Positions 62,652-64,000 of a DNA stretch of 64,000 bases are shown one piece after another. This DNA comes from Roseateles aquatilis. GTDB taxonomy: Bacteria; Pseudomonadota; Gammaproteobacteria; Burkholderiales; Burkholderiaceae_C. The number at the start of each line of letters is the position of its first letter. Within the stretch, counting starts at the first letter, position 1. The DNA is taken from positions 62,001 to 126,000 of the forward strand of contig NZ_NIOF01000014.1 of NCBI RefSeq assembly GCF_002205645.1, given 5' to 3'. The notes under the pieces are model-generated. The model saw nothing but the letters and a program-made list of their open reading frames with translations, was not told where the DNA came from and did no database searches. A program made the translations under genes and the position numbers.

Positions 62652-63692
62652 TCAGCGCTTGTCCGGCCAGATGGTTTCCAGCAACTGCGCCAGGCGCGCA
62701 CCGCCCTTGATGACGTTCTGGCGGGTCTGTTCCAGGCTGCGCGCGTCGTAGTTGGACGGCGGCGTCGCCATCCAGCGCGGGCCGCGCAGGCTCTGCTGAC
62801 GCGCGCCGAAGGTCATGCCGTCGAACGCGTCGCGCGCGCCCAGCAGCGATTCGCTGGCCCACTGGATCGGCCAGTCATCCGGGTTGCCGGTGGCCGGCGG
62901 CACGTCCTTGGCCTGAGCCGGCATCGCGGCGAGCTGCTCCGCGCTCAGCTTGCCGGGCAGACCGTCCCAGTACGCGTGCAGGTTGCCGCCGGGCGTGCCG
63001 TCCGGACGCGGCAGCGTGATCGCGTTGCCGCCGACGGTGTGCGTCAGCGCATCGGCGCCTTGCGTGTCCGGGTCGTAGGACTTGCCGTCCGCGTCCAGGT
63101 ACAGCGACCCCATGTGCAGCGGCTGATGCATGTCGCCCAGCGAATGCACGACCAGCGCCAGCGCGTCGCGCTCGGTGAAATCCATCGGCGGGGTCTGCTT
63201 GCCGGTGCGCAGCACCAGGATCGCGGCGCGCAGCGCGGGCACGATGTCGTGATCGCTGGTGCCGATGGCGCCCGGCACGTACTTGCCGCGCTGGATCGCG
63301 ACATTGGCGTAGTGGTACTGCTTGTTGCAGGACTCCTCGCCCGGCTTCGGCTTGCATTGCTCGAAGTTGCGCTGCACGTAGTCGCGCATGCGGGCTTCCT
63401 CCTCGGCGTTGTTCTCGAAGACGGCGCACTCGGCGAAGCGGCCCGTCACCGCGTACTTGAAGCCATTGCCGGTATCGATGCCCTTGACGCAGTCATCCCA
63501 CACGGCGATGTCGCGCAACGAGACGTTGCTGAGGATGCGCTTGACCTCGACCTCGGCGCGATGGCCCTTGATCAACTGGGCGGCGATCTCGCCGACGGTG
63601 TTGTGGCCGACGGCGCCGAAGCCGAAGGCCTGACCGCAGCAAGCGGCCAGCAGCGACAACGCGGCGACGCCGCGCGCAAACGATTTGGTCAT
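62652..63692 (-). CDS. Secreted S1/P1-type nuclease
   Basis: 346 aa. Zinc-dependent single-strand nuclease or phosphatase exported to the periplasm or medium. Zinc ligands appear in GAVGHNTVGEIA, VWDDCVKG, HYANV and VHSLGDMHQPLH. Signal peptide with a possible lipobox LLAAC (C18). The usual N-terminal Trp whose amine binds zinc is replaced by Phe (F25), so the metal site could differ if processing is after residue 24. Own terminator. Confidence 0.9.
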   Translation of the reverse strand: MTKSFARGVAALSLLAACCGQAFGFGAVGHNTVGEIAAQLIKGHRAEVEVKRILSNVSLRDIAVWDDCVKGIDTGNGFKYAVTGRFAECAVFENNAEEEARMRDYVQRNFEQCKPKPGEESCNKQYHYANVAIQRGKYVPGAIGTSDHDIVPALRAAILVLRTGKQTPPMDFTERDALALVVHSLGDMHQPLHMGSLYLDADGKSYDPDTQGADALTHTVGGNAITLPRPDGTPGGNLHAYWDGLPGKLSAEQLAAMPAQAKDVPPATGNPDDWPIQWASESLLGARDAFDGMTFGARQQSLRGPRWMATPPSNYDARSLEQTRQNVIKGGARLAQLLETIWPDKR

Positions 63693-63879
63693 GACAGGTA
63701 ACCTGGTCTGGGACGATGCGCCGGCGGCTCCGCCGGCAGGGGATGCCGGATTGTGCATGGCGCTTCATGACAGTCAGCGGGGGCTTATGCGGAGGCCGCA
63801 TGTCCATTCATGCAGCCCTTCGTTCGGCAAATGAGCGCCCTTCCCTAAGCTGATCAACATCTTTCAGGGAGCGATCCAC

Positions 63880-64000
63880 ATGAGCATCACCGCGATCAAC
63901 GTCCGCAACCAATTCCGCGGCACCATCAAGGAAATCATCGAGGGCCCGGTCGTGTCCGAGGTCGACGTGCAGACCGCCGCCGGACTGGTGGTCACGTCGG
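63880..64000 (+). CDS. Molybdopterin-binding (Mop/TOBE) protein, truncated by window end
   Basis: First 40 residues: MSITAINVRNQFRGTIKEII and a following EGPVVSEVDVQTAAG typical of Mop/TOBE domains, which bind molybdate. AGGGAG is eight bases before the ATG. The rest lies outside. Mop proteins of about 70 aa store molybdate; could also be the start of a longer protein. Confidence 0.85.
   Translation, partial: MSITAINVRNQFRGTIKEIIEGPVVSEVDVQTAAGLVVTS

Overview
The window is GC-rich, densely coded DNA from a Betaproteobacterium, most likely order Burkholderiales near the Roseateles/Mitsuaria/Rubrivivax group. This is inferred from family content (Bug-type solute-binding protein, RHH-less PutA with an Lrp-type regulator, DUF2917, mnmG-rsmG-parA/parB layout), strong G/C third-position bias and frequent GTG starts; no rRNA or species marker is present. 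I found no rRNA, tRNA, CRISPR array, insertion sequence or prophage.

Layout. 0-16 kb is mostly core metabolism: the tail of a branched-chain amino-acid ABC transporter (livH, livM), ubiA and ubiC for ubiquinone, an uncharacterised minus-strand run (DUF4337, small membrane protein, TPR-membrane protein, AAA+ ATPase), an HPP-CBS protein, proC, a MocR-type regulator, DUF2917, and putA divergent from an Lrp/AsnC regulator across an inverted repeat. 16-32 kb is mixed: PAP2 phosphatase, a PAS-GGDEF-EAL protein next to 8-bp and 7-bp tandem repeats, fadH, a DUF4397 lipoprotein, a possible MmcB-like nuclease-fold protein, an XRE regulator with a perfect palindromic operator, a secreted thioredoxin protein, GST, a MaoC-like protein, and an operon of alpha/beta hydrolase plus NatAB-type ABC transporter.

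32.7-37.5 kb holds the most novel-looking unit: a LuxR-type regulator with altered ligand-pocket residues, a lux-box-like promoter, a 65-aa double-glycine leader peptide whose predicted 33-aa mature product begins and ends with the same hexapeptide APKGTW, a HlyD-type adaptor, and a C39-peptidase ABC exporter with an intact catalytic triad. The motif GTAAACNCTGT occurs three times in the non-coding DNA around these genes. I read this as a regulated peptide export system, either a microcin-like toxin or a signal; no immunity gene is evident.

37.8-47 kb carries a Bug protein, a YkgJ protein, and mnmG-rsmG-parA with argC, two GNATs and an RBBP9-type hydrolase between parA and parB. A perfect 16-bp parS lies inside mnmG and a one-mismatch copy inside rsmG, so the window is probably near the chromosome origin. 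47-52 kb is the prkA-yeaH-spoVR stress operon.

52-64 kb has a GlcD-like oxidase, a PduO-type adenosyltransferase, a WYL regulator divergent from an HNH-like protein, an AbrB-PIN toxin-antitoxin pair, an epsilon-like exonuclease, a MazG-like pyrophosphohydrolase, queD-queE, an S1/P1-type nuclease and the start of a Mop-type protein. QueD has three tandem domains with its active-site residues split between them. Two gene-free, AT-richer gaps here (60.2-60.6 and 62.3-62.6 kb) hold several DnaA-box-like 9-mers.
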